DNA of 64,000 bases. Source: Aquificota bacterium (lineage in GTDB: Bacteria; Aquificota; Aquificia; Aquificales; Aquificaceae). The DNA lies in assembly GCA_018771605.1 (NCBI GenBank), contig CP076324.1, positions 1,341,700 to 1,405,699 of the forward strand, written 5' to 3'. The notes beneath the pieces were generated by a model. It was not told where the DNA came from, did no database searches, and saw only the letters and a program-made list of their open reading frames with translations. The translations under genes and the position numbers were made by a program. This document shows, one piece after another, positions 31,848 through 41,796 of this stretch (the first letter of the stretch is position 1; every line of letters starts with the position of its first letter).

Positions 31848-33031
31848 GCCCTTGCAAGCATCTTTAACACCACAGGAGCCATAAGGGTGGTAATGGCCAC
31901 CACAAAGATGACCACTGCATAAAGGGTATCATCGTAAAGGCCTATCTGTCTTCCAAACTCTGCAAATATAAGGCCTACCTCCCCCCTTGGTAGCATGGAA
32001 AAGCCAATAAGTAGTTTTTCCTTCATAGAGCCTCTTACAAAGAAGCCAGAAATGACTTTCCCCACAACGGCTATGAGCAGTATAAGCAGGGAAAGCATCC
32101 AGAATTTTTGTGAAGTAAAATCAATGGCTTTTAGGTTTAGTTGCAGTCCTACATAGACAAAGAATATGGGTGTTAGGACCCACACAAGGGGTGTGATGGT
32201 ATGTTCTATCTTGTGAGCCATACTTTCGTCCGTCTTTAAAAACATGGCAAAGGGTAGGGCAAAGCGCCTTGAGAGGGCAAGGCCTGCCGTAAAGGCTCCC
32301 AGTATCTCTGGAGAACCTACCTCGTGGGCAAGGAAGGCAAAGAGGAATACAATGGCTATAACGGTGGGAGGGATAAAGTCTTCCGTTTTTAGCTTTTGGG
32401 AAAGTATTTTTATAACCCTTGCCAATATCTGGGCCAAGATGGGAGAGAGGATAAAGAAGGTTGTTATGTATAGCACAAGCATTGTTAAGGCATCAAAATG
32501 AACTACTCCCTCCTTTGAAAACTCATAAAGCCCTGCCAAGACTATAACTCCGAATATATCGTCAAGCACGGCGGCGCCCAAAACTATCTGGGCAAACCTT
32601 TCCTTCATCTTTCCAAGGTCGTCAAGCACCCTTACCGTTATGCCTATGCTTGTGGCCGTTAGCGTTCCACCCAAAAAGAGGGAGGTGGTCAAAGAAAGGC
32701 CCAAAAGGTAGTAGCTTGCCAAGGTTCCAAGGAGCATGGGTGTAAAGGCGCCCACAAAGGCAACCACAAAGGCCGAAAGGCCCACCTTTTTAAGCTGGTT
32801 TATGTCCGCCTCCAGGCCTATGTGAAAGAGCAAAAGGATGACCCCTATCTCTGCCAAGAGCCTTAAAACCTCGTTGGGCTCTATTATTCCCAAGGCGCTC
32901 TTACCAAGTATGACACCTACCAGTATCTCACCAAGCACCGGCGGAAGGCCAAACCTTCCAAAGGTATCGCCTATGATGCGTGCAAGGAAGAGTATTATGG
33001 CAAGATACAAAAAGATGCTATGTAATTCCAT
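31844..33031 (-). CDS. CPA2-family cation:proton antiporter
   Basis: The 395-residue protein has about 12-13 membrane helices and the layout of Na+/H+ or K+/H+ antiporters of the KefB/NapA type: LPPVLGEILVGVILG near the N-terminus, VGLSAFVVAFVGAFTPMLLG and ATSIGITVRVLDDLGK with the paired Asp region AVLDDIFGVIVLAG in the ion site. It lacks a C-terminal TrkA-N domain, so it is the short form. A TATAAT box on the minus strand (33041-33046) lies 9 bases before its ATG, inside the end of dut. It probably exchanges Na+ or K+ for protons across the inner membrane. Confidence 0.88.
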   Translation of the reverse strand: MELHSIFLYLAIILFLARIIGDTFGRFGLPPVLGEILVGVILGKSALGIIEPNEVLRLLAEIGVILLLFHIGLEADINQLKKVGLSAFVVAFVGAFTPMLLGTLASYYLLGLSLTTSLFLGGTLTATSIGITVRVLDDLGKMKERFAQIVLGAAVLDDIFGVIVLAGLYEFSKEGVVHFDALTMLVLYITTFFILSPILAQILARVIKILSQKLKTEDFIPPTVIAIVFLFAFLAHEVGSPEILGAFTAGLALSRRFALPFAMFLKTDESMAHKIEHTITPLVWVLTPIFFVYVGLQLNLKAIDFTSQKFWMLSLLILLIAVVGKVISGFFVRGSMKEKLLIGFSMLPRGEVGLIFAEFGRQIGLYDDTLYAVVIFVVAITTLMAPVVLKMLARA

Positions 33032-33034
33032 GCC

Positions 33035-33481
33035 TTAAATATTATAACCCGTTGAACCAAAGCCCCCATCAGACCTTTCTGTGGAGCTTAGCTCCTCCAC
33101 CTCTTGGAGCTCCACCTTAACCACTGGGCATATAACCATCTGGGCTATCCTGTCTCCCCTTTTTATCACAAAGTCTTCACTGCCAAGGTTTATAACAATC
33201 ACCTTTATCTCGCCTCTGTAGTCCGCATCTATGGTGCCTGGGGTGTTTAAAAGGGTTATGCCATGCCTTATAGCAAGGCCACTCCTTGGCCTTATCTGTG
33301 CCTCATAGCCCGGTGGTATTTCTATGGCTACGCCCGTAGGAATTAGTGCCCTTTCCATGGGCTTTAAAATAACAGGCTCTTCCACCGCCGCCAAAAGGTC
33401 CATACCAGAAGCATGTTCCGTAGCATAAAAAGGTAAAGGTAAACCTTCCGAATGTGGTAGTCTTTTGACTTTTATCCTCAT
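33035..33481 (-). CDS. dut: Deoxyuridine 5'-triphosphate nucleotidohydrolase
   Basis: Dut hydrolyses dUTP to dUMP. The 148-residue trimeric-type enzyme has all five motifs: [42 protein letters not shown] and the C-terminal [14 protein letters not shown] 33481 is chosen since the frame upstream runs into the tRNA-Thr gene and is not protein-like. It starts 11 bases after the 3' end of tRNA-Thr on the same strand and is followed 3 bases later by the antiporter gene. Confidence 0.95.
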   Translation of the reverse strand: MRIKVKRLPHSEGLPLPFYATEHASGMDLLAAVEEPVILKPMERALIPTGVAIEIPPGYEAQIRPRSGLAIRHGITLLNTPGTIDADYRGEIKVIVINLGSEDFVIKRGDRIAQMVICPVVKVELQEVEELSSTERSDGGFGSTGYNI

Positions 33482-33492
33482 AGCTTTCTCCA

Positions 33493-33564
33493 AGCCGGCG
33501 GTGGGACTTGAACCCACGACCTAGGCATTACGAGTGCCTCGCTCTGCCGCTGAGCTACGCCGGC
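33493..33564 (-). tRNA. tRNA-Thr(CGT)
   Basis: On the minus strand the acceptor stem GCCGGCG pairs with CGCCGGC, the anticodon stem AGGCA/TGCCT holds loop CTCGTAA (anticodon CGT, codon ACG), and the T arm is GTGGG-TTCAAGT-CCCAC. CCA is not encoded; the discriminator is U. The stop codon and last codons of pnp lie within its 5' acceptor strand. Confidence 0.95.
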
Positions 33565-35633
33565 TCGTTTATGCCTATATTAGTTAACTTAGGTCTTCCT
33601 TGTTCATCCACCTCAAGCACCTTTACCAACAGCTCATCGCCCACGCTAAACTTCGCCCTTACATCCTTAACATACCCCTCCATCTTGCTCACATGCAAAA
33701 GCCCCACCTTACCCGGCAAGATTTCCACAAAGACGCCGTAGGGTTCCACCCTTGTTATCTTACCCTTATATACTTTGCCAACCTCTACCTCTGCTATAAG
33801 ATTCTGTATTATCTTCTTCACCTCTTCTATGGCTTCTTTTGAATTGGAGGTGAGGGATACCCTTCCACCCTCATGGACCCAAACGGATACACCCATCTTA
33901 TCCCTAAACTCTTTTACATTCCTTCCACCGGGACCTATTACCACCAAGGCCTTATCCTCTGGTATGGTTATTATCTCAATCTTGGGCGCATAAGGGGATA
34001 CTTCTTTCCTTGGCTCTGGTAGGGCCTCATACATCTTCTCAAGTATGTATAGCCTTCCTTCCCTTGCCTGGTATAGGGCTTCCTTCATTATCTCCTTTTT
34101 AAGGCCCTTTATCTTTATATCCATCTGAACGCTCGTTATTCCATCCCTTGTGCCAGCCACCTTAAAGTCCATATCGCCAAGCTGGTCCTCATCTCCCAGA
34201 ATGTCCGATAGTATGGCGTATTTTCCACCCTCCATAATAAGGCCCATGGCTATGCCTGCCACATGCTTTTTGAGCGGCACTCCCGCATCAAAGAGGGCAA
34301 GGGAGCCTGCGCATACGGTAGCCATGGAAGTGGAACCGTTGGATTCAAGTATGTTGGAAACAACTCTTATTATGTAAGGGAACTCCGTTTCCGGTGGTAT
34401 GAGAGGTTCTATAGCCCTTTCTGCCAAAGCTCCATGACCTATTTCTCTCCTCCTTGGTGGTCCCCAAGGCTTGGCCTCACCGGTGGAGAAGGGTGGGAAG
34501 TTGTAGTGTAGCATGAACCTTTTGAAGGTTTCACCCTCGTATATGCTTTCTACAAGCTGGGCTTCCTCTGGAGAGCCAAGGGTGGCTGTGGCAAAGGCCT
34601 GCGTTTGTCCCCTTGTAAATATGGCGCTACCGTGTGGCCTTTCAAAGGGATGAACCTCTATACTTATAGGCCTTATATCCTTTGGACCCCTTCCGTCAAT
34701 ACGAACACCCTCCTCCAAAACCCTCTTTCTCATAAGCTTGCTTATAAGCTTTTTGTAGTTATAGCCTACTTTAAAGTGCCACTCTTCTGGGATTTGGTTT
34801 ACCTCTATGAACTCTTTGAGTATGTTTGATTGGAAGGTCTTTCTTTCTCTTTTGTCGGAGATGTTAAAGGATTGCAATATCTTATCCGTGCAAAACTCTT
34901 CAAGGGCCTTTTGGAGCTCCTCTGGCAGGTCCATACCCTCAAAGCTTACCTTTGGAACTCCAACCTTTTCCCTTAAGGCTTCTTGGGCCTTTAAAAGGTC
35001 CTGTATGGCCTCAAGGCCAAAATATAGAGCTTCTGCAAGGGTGTCCTCATCCACCTCCTTTGCGCCACCCTCCACCATCACTATGGCATCCTTGCTTCCG
35101 GCCATAACTATATCAAGGTCCGCCCTCTGTCTTTCTTCGTAGGTGGGGTTTGCCACAAACCTGCCGTCTATCCTACATACTCTTACGCCCGCTATGGGAC
35201 CATCAAAGGGTATCCTTGATATATGCAAGGCTGCAGAAGCACCAGTTATGGCAAGCACATCGGGGTCATACTTGTCATCGGCCGAAAGGGTAAGGGCCGT
35301 TATTATAACCTCATGAAAAAAACCTTCGGGTAGCATAGGCCTTATAGGTCTGTCTATAACCCTTGAAACCAAAATTTCCCTCTCGGTGGGCTTTCCTTCC
35401 CTTTTTATAAAACCGCCTGGTATTTTGCCCCATGCTGAGGACTGCTCACGGTAATCCACGGAGAGGGGAACAAAGTCTATACCCTGGACAGGCTCTTCAG
35501 ACATTACGGCTGTTACCAACACAGCCGTATCACCCTGGCGAACAACTACCGCACCATCCGCCAGCTTTGCGTAATTTCCAGTTTCTATAATTATTTCCGA
35601 TTCCCCAAGCTTTGCCTGCACGCTTTCCATCAT
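33555..35633 (-). CDS. pnp: Polynucleotide phosphorylase
   Basis: PNPase degrades RNA 3' to 5' by phosphorolysis. The 692-residue protein has two RNase PH domains (e.g. [19 protein letters not shown] and [20 protein letters not shown]), a KH domain ([18 protein letters not shown]) and a C-terminal S1 domain ([20 protein letters not shown]). It follows rpsO with a 4-base overlap, the usual rpsO-pnp order. The last four codons and the stop overlap the tRNA-Thr gene by 10 bases, so RNase P cleavage of the tRNA would cut the message just before its last sense codons and stop. Confidence 0.96.
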   Translation of the reverse strand: MMESVQAKLGESEIIIETGNYAKLADGAVVVRQGDTAVLVTAVMSEEPVQGIDFVPLSVDYREQSSAWGKIPGGFIKREGKPTEREILVSRVIDRPIRPMLPEGFFHEVIITALTLSADDKYDPDVLAITGASAALHISRIPFDGPIAGVRVCRIDGRFVANPTYEERQRADLDIVMAGSKDAIVMVEGGAKEVDEDTLAEALYFGLEAIQDLLKAQEALREKVGVPKVSFEGMDLPEELQKALEEFCTDKILQSFNISDKRERKTFQSNILKEFIEVNQIPEEWHFKVGYNYKKLISKLMRKRVLEEGVRIDGRGPKDIRPISIEVHPFERPHGSAIFTRGQTQAFATATLGSPEEAQLVESIYEGETFKRFMLHYNFPPFSTGEAKPWGPPRRREIGHGALAERAIEPLIPPETEFPYIIRVVSNILESNGSTSMATVCAGSLALFDAGVPLKKHVAGIAMGLIMEGGKYAILSDILGDEDQLGDMDFKVAGTRDGITSVQMDIKIKGLKKEIMKEALYQAREGRLYILEKMYEALPEPRKEVSPYAPKIEIITIPEDKALVVIGPGGRNVKEFRDKMGVSVWVHEGGRVSLTSNSKEAIEEVKKIIQNLIAEVEVGKVYKGKITRVEPYGVFVEILPGKVGLLHVSKMEGYVKDVRAKFSVGDELLVKVLEVDEQGRPKLTNIGINEPA

Positions 35634-35902
35634 CTCACCTTCAATCCAAGTCTTTCTACTACCTCCAAGTATCTTTTGTAGTCCTTTTCTCTCAAATACT
35701 CAAGGTGCTTTCTCCTTGCATGTATAAGGGCTATAAGCCCACGCCTTGAATGCACATCCTTTTTGTGCTTTTTGAGATGCTCTGTGAGCCTGTTTATACG
35801 CTCCGTAAGTATGGCTATCTGCACCTCTGGTGATCCAGTGTCGCCTTCATGCCTTTGAAAGCTTCTTATTAGCTCTTGCTTTAAAGCCTTGGGTAGTGCC
35901 AT
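35630..35902 (-). CDS. rpsO: Ribosomal protein S15
   Basis: The 90-residue protein is a typical S15: [40 protein letters not shown] and the [10 protein letters not shown] segment that binds 16S rRNA at the central domain. ATG 35902 has AGGAGGAAG about 7 bases upstream; the open frame continues 8 codons further but without support. It is the first gene of the rpsO-pnp-tRNA-Thr-dut series. Confidence 0.97.
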   Translation of the reverse strand: MALPKALKQELIRSFQRHEGDTGSPEVQIAILTERINRLTEHLKKHKKDVHSRRGLIALIHARRKHLEYLREKDYKRYLEVVERLGLKVR

Positions 35903-35942
35903 CTTTCTTCCTCCTGCGTTCTTCAAAATAAAATATTATAAC

Positions 35943-36248
35943 TCAACCTCCACCATATTCGCTCTGGTCTATTTCCATTAGAAACTCCTCTATCATATCC
36001 TTTATCATCTTTACCATATTCTCAACGGGTTCCTCAAGGTAGTATTCAAAAAGTTCTATCTTTCTCTCGTGTGAGTGGCCTTCATCTGTGTAATACTTTA
36101 CAAGCACATAGGGGACCTTAAAGGAAGGGTCAAAGCCTTCCTCTCCGGGCATTTTGACCTCATACTCCACATCCAAAGCACCAAGGGCTTCTCCAAGGGC
36201 CTTTTTTAACTCCTCTACCTTTTGGGTATACTTTTGCCAGTCTTTCAT
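35943..36248 (-). CDS. Unknown small acidic protein
   Basis: The 101-residue protein begins MKDWQKYTQKVEELKKALGE and ends SEYGGG. It has a helical first third, a central beta-rich stretch (KVPYVLVKYYTDEGHSHERK) and an acidic C-terminal helix. No known motif is recognised. The start at 36248 is only 16 bases from the divergent RNase R start, and a TAAAAT box 8 bases before the ATG suggests a leaderless message. It lies 40 bases upstream of rpsO on the same strand. Confidence 0.75.
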   Translation of the reverse strand: MKDWQKYTQKVEELKKALGEALGALDVEYEVKMPGEEGFDPSFKVPYVLVKYYTDEGHSHERKIELFEYYLEEPVENMVKMIKDMIEEFLMEIDQSEYGGG

Positions 36249-36264
36249 GGTTGAATATTTTACA

Positions 36265-38346
36265 ATGGAAGGGGTGCCCTTAGAGGAATTAATCTTAAAA
36301 GTTCTCAAAAGTAGTAAAAGGCCTTTGAGCTTTGAAGAAATACTGGGAAGGCTTGGGCTGGACAAAAAGGAGAGAAAAGCCCTTAAAAAAGCATTAAGGT
36401 CCCTCAAAAAGTCGGGTAAAGTGGCGATTCAAAGCGGCAAGTATGCTTATGCGGAAGAGGAGATAGTAAGCGGTAAGGTAATACCCTATCCTGCGGGCTT
36501 TGGCTTTTTGGAAATTGGAGAGGGAGAGAAGGACATATATATACCTCCCTTTGAGATGGTCAATCTCTTTGCGGGTGATGTGGTGAGGGCCAAGGTGGTA
36601 GAGTATAAGGGCAAAAAGGAAGTGCGCATTTTAAGGGTTTTAAAGAGGGCAAAGAAGGAAATAGTATGTAAGGTGCAGAAAAAGAAAAGGTCCTGCCTTG
36701 GCTTGCCTATGGATGAAAATCAGCACCAGACCATACTTTTGGAGGATTGCAAGGACCTAAAGGATGGAACGGTGGTGGTAGCACAGATAAAGAAGTTTCC
36801 TACAAAGAAGCACCCTGCCATTGGAAAGATAAAGGAGGTTTTGGGTCATCCAGAGGAGAAAAACCTAATAATAGATGTGCTTATAAGAAAGTATAACCTG
36901 CCCACCTCTTATCCGGAAGAAGTAATAAAGGAAGCAAAAAGCTTAAAGATAAACCTGGAAAAGGAGCTAAAAAGGAGGAGGGACCTAAGGGAGCAGGTCT
37001 GTTTTACCATTGACCCAGAGAGGGCAAAGGACTTTGACGATGCGGTAGCCATTGAAAAAACTCCAGAAGGCTACAGGCTTTGGGTTCATATAGCGGATGT
37101 TTCCTACTTTGTGAAAGAAAACTCTGCCATTAATAAGGAGGCCTTTAAAAGGGGCTTTACCTTTTATTTGCCAGATAGGGCTTTGCACATGCTTCCCGAA
37201 GAGCTTGCCGGAGATCTATGTAGCCTAAAGCCCAAGGAAGATAGGCTTGCCTTTACCTGTGAGATGCTTTTTGATGAAAGAGGGAGGCTTCTTGAATACG
37301 ACATATATGAGAGCGTGATAAGGAGCAAGGCAAGGCTAACTTACAACGAAGCCTTAAGGCTAATCCTTGGAGACCCTGCCTTGGAAGACAAATACCCAAA
37401 GGAAATAATAGAATCTCTAAGGCTTATGGAGGACCTATACAGGATACTGGCAAGGATGCGGTGGGAGAGGGGTAGCATAGACTTTGACCTACCAGAGGCG
37501 GAGTTGGTGGTGGATGAGTACGGTGAGCCTGTGGCTGTTTTGCCCTATGAAAGGCATGTGGTCCACAGGATAATAGAACAGTTTATGGTATCCGCCAACG
37601 AAACGGTGGCTATGCACCTTGAAAACATGGGCTATCCTTGTCTGTATAGAGTTCATGAAAAGCCAGACCCAAGCAAGGTGGAAAACCTCCTTGAGATACT
37701 TGCAGGCCTGGGCTACAAGGTTAAAAAGCCAAGCCTTACCCCTAAGTTCTTCCAAAAGATAATAGAAGACTTTGAGGGAAGGCCTGAGGAGAACTTGGTG
37801 AGGTTTTTGACCCTAAGGTCTATGAAGAGGGCCCATTATTCTCCCCATAACCTTGGCCACTTTGGCCTTGCCTCCGAACACTACGCCCACTTTACTTCAC
37901 CCATAAGAAGATATCCGGATATCATAGTCCATAGGCTTTTGAAAAAGGCCCTAAAGGGAGAAGAGATAGACTATGAGAAGACCCTTTCCTACCTTGAGAT
38001 GGCTGGCATGCACCTTTCCCAGCAGGAGAGGTTGGCAGAAGAAGTAGAAAGGGAAGCCATAGACAGGCTAAAGGTGCGCTTTATGAGGTCCCACCTTGGA
38101 GAGGAGTTTGATGGAATAATAACCGGTGTGGTAGCTTTTGGCTTTTTTGTGGAGATACAAGAGTATATGGTGGAGGGTTTGGTAAATATAAGCACCTTGA
38201 CCGATGACCAGTATGTTTATGATGAGCCTGCCCATAGGCTTGTTGGCATAACCACGGGTAAGGTCCTTAGGCTTGGCGACAAAGTTAGGGTAAAGGTGGT
38301 GGCCATAGATGAGGAGAGGGCAAGGCTTGAGCTTGTGCTGGTTTAA
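36265..38346 (+). CDS. rnr: Ribonuclease R
   Basis: The 693-residue 3'-5' exoribonuclease has a winged-helix N-terminus (PLSFEEILGRLGLDKKERKA), cold-shock domains, the RNB catalytic domain (CFTIDPERAKDFDDAVAIEK with the metal-binding aspartates) and a C-terminal S1 domain (GEEFDGIITGVVAFGFFVEI). I take ATG 36265 as start; the open frame upstream runs antisense through the neighbouring gene. The start has no ribosome-binding site. It overlaps the convergent flgI end by 4 bases. Confidence 0.94.
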   Translation: MEGVPLEELILKVLKSSKRPLSFEEILGRLGLDKKERKALKKALRSLKKSGKVAIQSGKYAYAEEEIVSGKVIPYPAGFGFLEIGEGEKDIYIPPFEMVNLFAGDVVRAKVVEYKGKKEVRILRVLKRAKKEIVCKVQKKKRSCLGLPMDENQHQTILLEDCKDLKDGTVVVAQIKKFPTKKHPAIGKIKEVLGHPEEKNLIIDVLIRKYNLPTSYPEEVIKEAKSLKINLEKELKRRRDLREQVCFTIDPERAKDFDDAVAIEKTPEGYRLWVHIADVSYFVKENSAINKEAFKRGFTFYLPDRALHMLPEELAGDLCSLKPKEDRLAFTCEMLFDERGRLLEYDIYESVIRSKARLTYNEALRLILGDPALEDKYPKEIIESLRLMEDLYRILARMRWERGSIDFDLPEAELVVDEYGEPVAVLPYERHVVHRIIEQFMVSANETVAMHLENMGYPCLYRVHEKPDPSKVENLLEILAGLGYKVKKPSLTPKFFQKIIEDFEGRPEENLVRFLTLRSMKRAHYSPHNLGHFGLASEHYAHFTSPIRRYPDIIVHRLLKKALKGEEIDYEKTLSYLEMAGMHLSQQERLAEEVEREAIDRLKVRFMRSHLGEEFDGIITGVVAFGFFVEIQEYMVEGLVNISTLTDDQYVYDEPAHRLVGITTGKVLRLGDKVRVKVVAIDEERARLELVLV

Positions 38347-39428
38347 AGCACTTCCAATTTTGCCCGAAGGGCCCCAGAGGCCTTTATGGCCTGAAGCACA
38401 GAGATAACCTCCCTTGGCGTGGCACCTATTTTGTTGAGAGATTCCACCAGTTGTGAGACGGTGGCACCCCTTAATTGAACCATCCTTGCCGTTTTCTCCT
38501 CCACCTTTATCTCCGTCCTTGGTACCACCTTGGTCTCACCCGGAGAAAGGGGTGGTGGCTGGGATACCTCTGGAGTTTCTTTGATGATCACCGTTAGACT
38601 TCCAACGGCTACAGAGACTGGGTTTATGGTTACATCTCCGCCAAAGAGGACCACTCCAGACCTCCCGTCAATTACCACCTTGGCAAGGGATGGCACATCT
38701 ATCTGTAGGTCCTCCACCTTGGCAAGGAAATCCACCGGACTCATTCCTTGTGGTATTCTAAGCCTTACCGTGCTGGCATCCATCGCTTGTGCCGTGTCTT
38801 TGCCAAACTCCATGTTTATCCTATCTTGAATCATCTTGGCAAGGGAAAAGCTGGGACTATCCAGGTAAAGGTTTATCTCCTGTGGTATGCTCTCTGTTGG
38901 AAGTTCTCTCTCCACTGTGGCACCGTTTGGCACCCTTCCTACCGTTGGCACGTTTACCACTTGCTGGGCACCTCTTCCTCTTGCCTCATAGCCTCCCACA
39001 AGCACTTGTCCCTGTGCCAAGGCATATACCACACCGTCCGGCCCTCTCAAGGGAGTAAGGAGAAGAGTGCCACCTTCCAAGCTTTTTGCATCCCCTATGG
39101 AGGAGACCTCCACATCTATTTTCATGCCCGGCTTTGCGTAGGGTGGTAGCTTGGCTGTTACCATAACAGCCGCCACGTTCTTTGTGGTCATCCTCCTTGG
39201 GTCCACCACTATACCCATCCTGTTTAGCATGTTGGCTATGCTTCTCACTGTAAAAAGGGTGCTTTTGCCATCGCCAGTGCCTTTTAGGCCTACCACAAGG
39301 CCATAGCCTACTAAGTAGTTGCTTCTGTTGCCCTCAAAGCTTGCCACATCTCCAATGCGCGTAGAAAAGGCAAAAGAAAAAAGCAGAATTAAAAGGGCAA
39401 GACCTTTGCAAGTATTCTTGCAAGCCAT
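38343..39428 (-). CDS. flgI: Flagellar P-ring protein
   Basis: FlgI forms the periplasmic P-ring around the flagellar rod. The 361-residue protein has an N-terminal signal peptide (KGLALLILLFSFAFS) followed by RIGDVASFEGNRSNYLVGYG, LVVGLKGTGDGK and the conserved C-terminal LVESLNKIGATPREVISVLQ. It overlaps the end of flgH by 40 bases. The presence of flgH and flgI implies a flagellated diderm cell. No other flagellar genes are adjacent; RNase R and polA flank the pair. Confidence 0.96.
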   Translation of the reverse strand: MACKNTCKGLALLILLFSFAFSTRIGDVASFEGNRSNYLVGYGLVVGLKGTGDGKSTLFTVRSIANMLNRMGIVVDPRRMTTKNVAAVMVTAKLPPYAKPGMKIDVEVSSIGDAKSLEGGTLLLTPLRGPDGVVYALAQGQVLVGGYEARGRGAQQVVNVPTVGRVPNGATVERELPTESIPQEINLYLDSPSFSLAKMIQDRINMEFGKDTAQAMDASTVRLRIPQGMSPVDFLAKVEDLQIDVPSLAKVVIDGRSGVVLFGGDVTINPVSVAVGSLTVIIKETPEVSQPPPLSPGETKVVPRTEIKVEEKTARMVQLRGATVSQLVESLNKIGATPREVISVLQAIKASGALRAKLEVL

Positions 39429-40051
39429 CCCGGACTACCTCCATCTGCCAAAAAGCCCTTGCCGTCTATAAAGACTTCGAGGTTGGCTATCTTATCGCTT
39501 GAAACGGTGTTGGTGCTGTCTATATCCTCCGGCCTAACTATACCCCTCAAAACCACCTCCCTTTGAGCGTTCTCTATAGCAATATACTTTTTTGCCTCCA
39601 CAAGCATACTGCCGTTGGGGTATATTTTCATAACCCTGCCCGCAAGCTTTGTGGTTAAAACTCCCGTTTGCTGGACCTTCCCAGAGCCTTTTGTATTCAT
39701 CTGCCCAGAGCCCTGCCCACCTATGTCTGCAAGGGTGTTTTGCGAAAGCCCAAAAAAGGAGCTGATTCCCTGTTTAAAGGCCGAAGACCTTTGAGTTTGT
39801 GCAGATATGCTTTCTATGGCGTTTATACTCTCTACTATCTGAAGGTATATAACATCTCCCACCCTGCTTGCCCTTCTTTCTGAATACAGGTCCTGGTAGC
39901 CCTCCTTTGGCATAAGGCTACCCCTTGAGCTGTACTCTGTCCTCTCCTGAAGGCCAGGGTAAGGGTTTCTCTTCTCATAATCCTCCAAGGTGCTGACCTT
40001 GGGACCGCAGGAAAAGGCAAACACTATTAAAAGGATTATCCACCTCCCCAT
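39389..40051 (-). CDS. flgH: Flagellar L-ring lipoprotein
   Basis: FlgH forms the outer-membrane L-ring. The 220-residue protein starts MGRWIILLIVFAFSCGPKVS, a lipoprotein signal peptide with lipid-acceptor Cys15. Family segments include SRASRVGDVIYLQIVES, GKVQQTGVLTTKLAGRV, LVEAKKYIAIENAQREVVLRG at the conserved core and VRPEDIDSTNTVSSDKIANL. ATG 40051 is chosen because the signal peptide begins there; the upstream extension would overlap polA. It is 11 bases downstream of polA. Confidence 0.95.
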   Translation of the reverse strand: MGRWIILLIVFAFSCGPKVSTLEDYEKRNPYPGLQERTEYSSRGSLMPKEGYQDLYSERRASRVGDVIYLQIVESINAIESISAQTQRSSAFKQGISSFFGLSQNTLADIGGQGSGQMNTKGSGKVQQTGVLTTKLAGRVMKIYPNGSMLVEAKKYIAIENAQREVVLRGIVRPEDIDSTNTVSSDKIANLEVFIDGKGFLADGGSPGWLARILAKVLPF

Positions 40052-40062
40052 GGCTATATAAT

Positions 40063-41796
40063 TTAATCCTTTTCCCACCGGTTGTTTATAAAAACCTCTA
40101 CCTCTACCGGCACTTGCTTTAGTATAACTCTACCTGCGTGTAGCATGGCCTTTTTCAAAAGTTCCTTTATGCGCTCCGCGTCTTCCTCTCTGCATTCAAC
40201 TAATATCTCATCATGCACCAGATTAACCACCTTTGCCTTAAGGCCTTCTCTTCTTAGTTCTGCATCAAACATAAGCACGGAAAGTTTGAGAAGGTCTGCA
40301 CCCGTTCCCTGTATGGGATAGTTTACCGCATCCGGAAAGGTATGGGCTACGTAAGGCCTTCCCAAAAGGGTATGGCCTCTTGACTCTTTGTATTCCTTTA
40401 ACTCCCTTTTTACCCTTTCGTGCCAAGCTTTAAAGGAAGTGTAGTATTCAAAAAAGCTATCTCTTATCTTCTGGGCGGATTCAAGAGAAAGGTCAATGCC
40501 ATAAGTTTTTGCATACTCCACAAGGCCCTTGGCAGATATGCCATATATGAGTCCAAAGTTTACAGCCTTGGCAAGCTGGCGCTCCTCCTTTGTTATCTCC
40601 TCCTCTGGCTTTCCCAAAAATACGCTTGCAGTATACCGGTGTAGGTCCTTACCCTGCCTGAAGGCCTGAAGCATCTTCTCCTCACCCACATACTCACTGG
40701 CTATCCTTAGTTCAATCTGGGAGAAGTCTGCAATAACAAACACATTACCCTCTTCTGCCTTAAAGATGCCCCTTAAATTCCTTGGTATATTTTGCACGTT
40801 TGGGTTCATGCTTGCCATCCTTCCAGTGATGGCGCCTATCTGCTTAAACTCTGGGTAGACCCTATTTCCTCTTATCCTTTCCTTTATCTCCTGAAGCTTT
40901 TCAATAACCTTTTTCATCCCCCTTATGTCCAAAAGCTCGGAGACTACAGGGTGTGAAGCGTATTCGGAAAGCACCTTATCATCGGTGGAAACGTTGCCCT
41001 TTTCCGTCTTTGGAAGGTCAAGGCCAAACCTCTTTGTAAGAAGCTCTCCCACCTGTTTGGGCGACATGGGGTCTATCCTATACTTCACCATAAAGTCCAT
41101 AACTTTCTTTTGAAGAAGCCTCTCTTGTTCTTTTAGTTTTCTTTCCAGTTCTTCCTTATCCACCGGTATGCCGTTTAGCTCAAGCTTTGCCGTCTCTTGA
41201 ACAAAAGCCATTTCCACTATGGCCACAGGATTTAAGAGATTAAAGACCCTTGAAGTCCTTGTTTTGAGAAGTATTTCCTCTCGGTGATGGCCTTCGTTGA
41301 GCCTTTTAAGGAATATGTAAAAAAGGTCCCTTACCACCTTCACATCCAGCGCGGCATACTCAAGCTGTTCTTTTCCTAAAAAGGGCTGTCCCCAGTTGGA
41401 GGCCTGAAGGCCCTTGTCCAAAACCTGCCCCAAGTAGTGCATGGCAACCTTTTGAAGAGAGTGCTTGTCCGTGTCTCCCAAAAGCTGGCTTGCTATCATA
41501 GTATCAAAGACTGCGTATGGCTCTATACCGTAGCTATAGAGGTACTTAAGGTCAAACTTAAGGTTATGCCCCACTATACCCTTGCTGGAAAGAAGCTCCC
41601 TTAAAAATAGCACACCCTCCTCACCAAGGTCAAAAAGGTCAAGGATGAATATATCTTCCTTTCCACCCAGCTGTACAAGCCTTATCCTGTCGTTGGATAC
41701 CTCCGTATCAAGGAAAACATAAGGCTCTTCCCTTAGGCTTTCATAGACCCTGCTTAACCTTTCTCCAGAGGTTATATAGCTAAACTTCACTGTCAT
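40063..41796 (-). CDS. polA: Family A DNA polymerase with 3'-5' exonuclease, no 5' nuclease (Aquifex type)
   Basis: The 577-residue enzyme has a proofreading exonuclease domain with its motifs intact (VFLDTEVSNDR, GHNLKFDLKYL, YAALDVKVVRDL) and a polymerase domain with motif A (VIADFSQIELR), the O-helix (RQLAKAVNFGLIYG) and motif C (VNLVHDEILVE). The N-terminal 5'-3' nuclease of E. coli Pol I is absent, as in the Aquifex enzyme and its relatives in viruses and apicoplasts. It overlaps the acetyltransferase gene by 17 bases. It probably serves in repair and Okazaki fragment processing along with a separate flap nuclease. Confidence 0.95.
   Translation of the reverse strand: MTVKFSYITSGERLSRVYESLREEPYVFLDTEVSNDRIRLVQLGGKEDIFILDLFDLGEEGVLFLRELLSSKGIVGHNLKFDLKYLYSYGIEPYAVFDTMIASQLLGDTDKHSLQKVAMHYLGQVLDKGLQASNWGQPFLGKEQLEYAALDVKVVRDLFYIFLKRLNEGHHREEILLKTRTSRVFNLLNPVAIVEMAFVQETAKLELNGIPVDKEELERKLKEQERLLQKKVMDFMVKYRIDPMSPKQVGELLTKRFGLDLPKTEKGNVSTDDKVLSEYASHPVVSELLDIRGMKKVIEKLQEIKERIRGNRVYPEFKQIGAITGRMASMNPNVQNIPRNLRGIFKAEEGNVFVIADFSQIELRIASEYVGEEKMLQAFRQGKDLHRYTASVFLGKPEEEITKEERQLAKAVNFGLIYGISAKGLVEYAKTYGIDLSLESAQKIRDSFFEYYTSFKAWHERVKRELKEYKESRGHTLLGRPYVAHTFPDAVNYPIQGTGADLLKLSVLMFDAELRREGLKAKVVNLVHDEILVECREEDAERIKELLKKAMLHAGRVILKQVPVEVEVFINNRWEKD

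Noticed and set aside
38941-38965. Sigma-54 promoter-like TGGCAC...TTGCT
   Set aside because: It lies inside flgI on the non-coding strand and the GG-to-GC spacing is wrong.
40063-41796. Truncated polA missing the 5' nuclease
   Set aside because: The start is normal and all exonuclease and polymerase motifs are present; the short form is typical of Aquifex-like polymerases.
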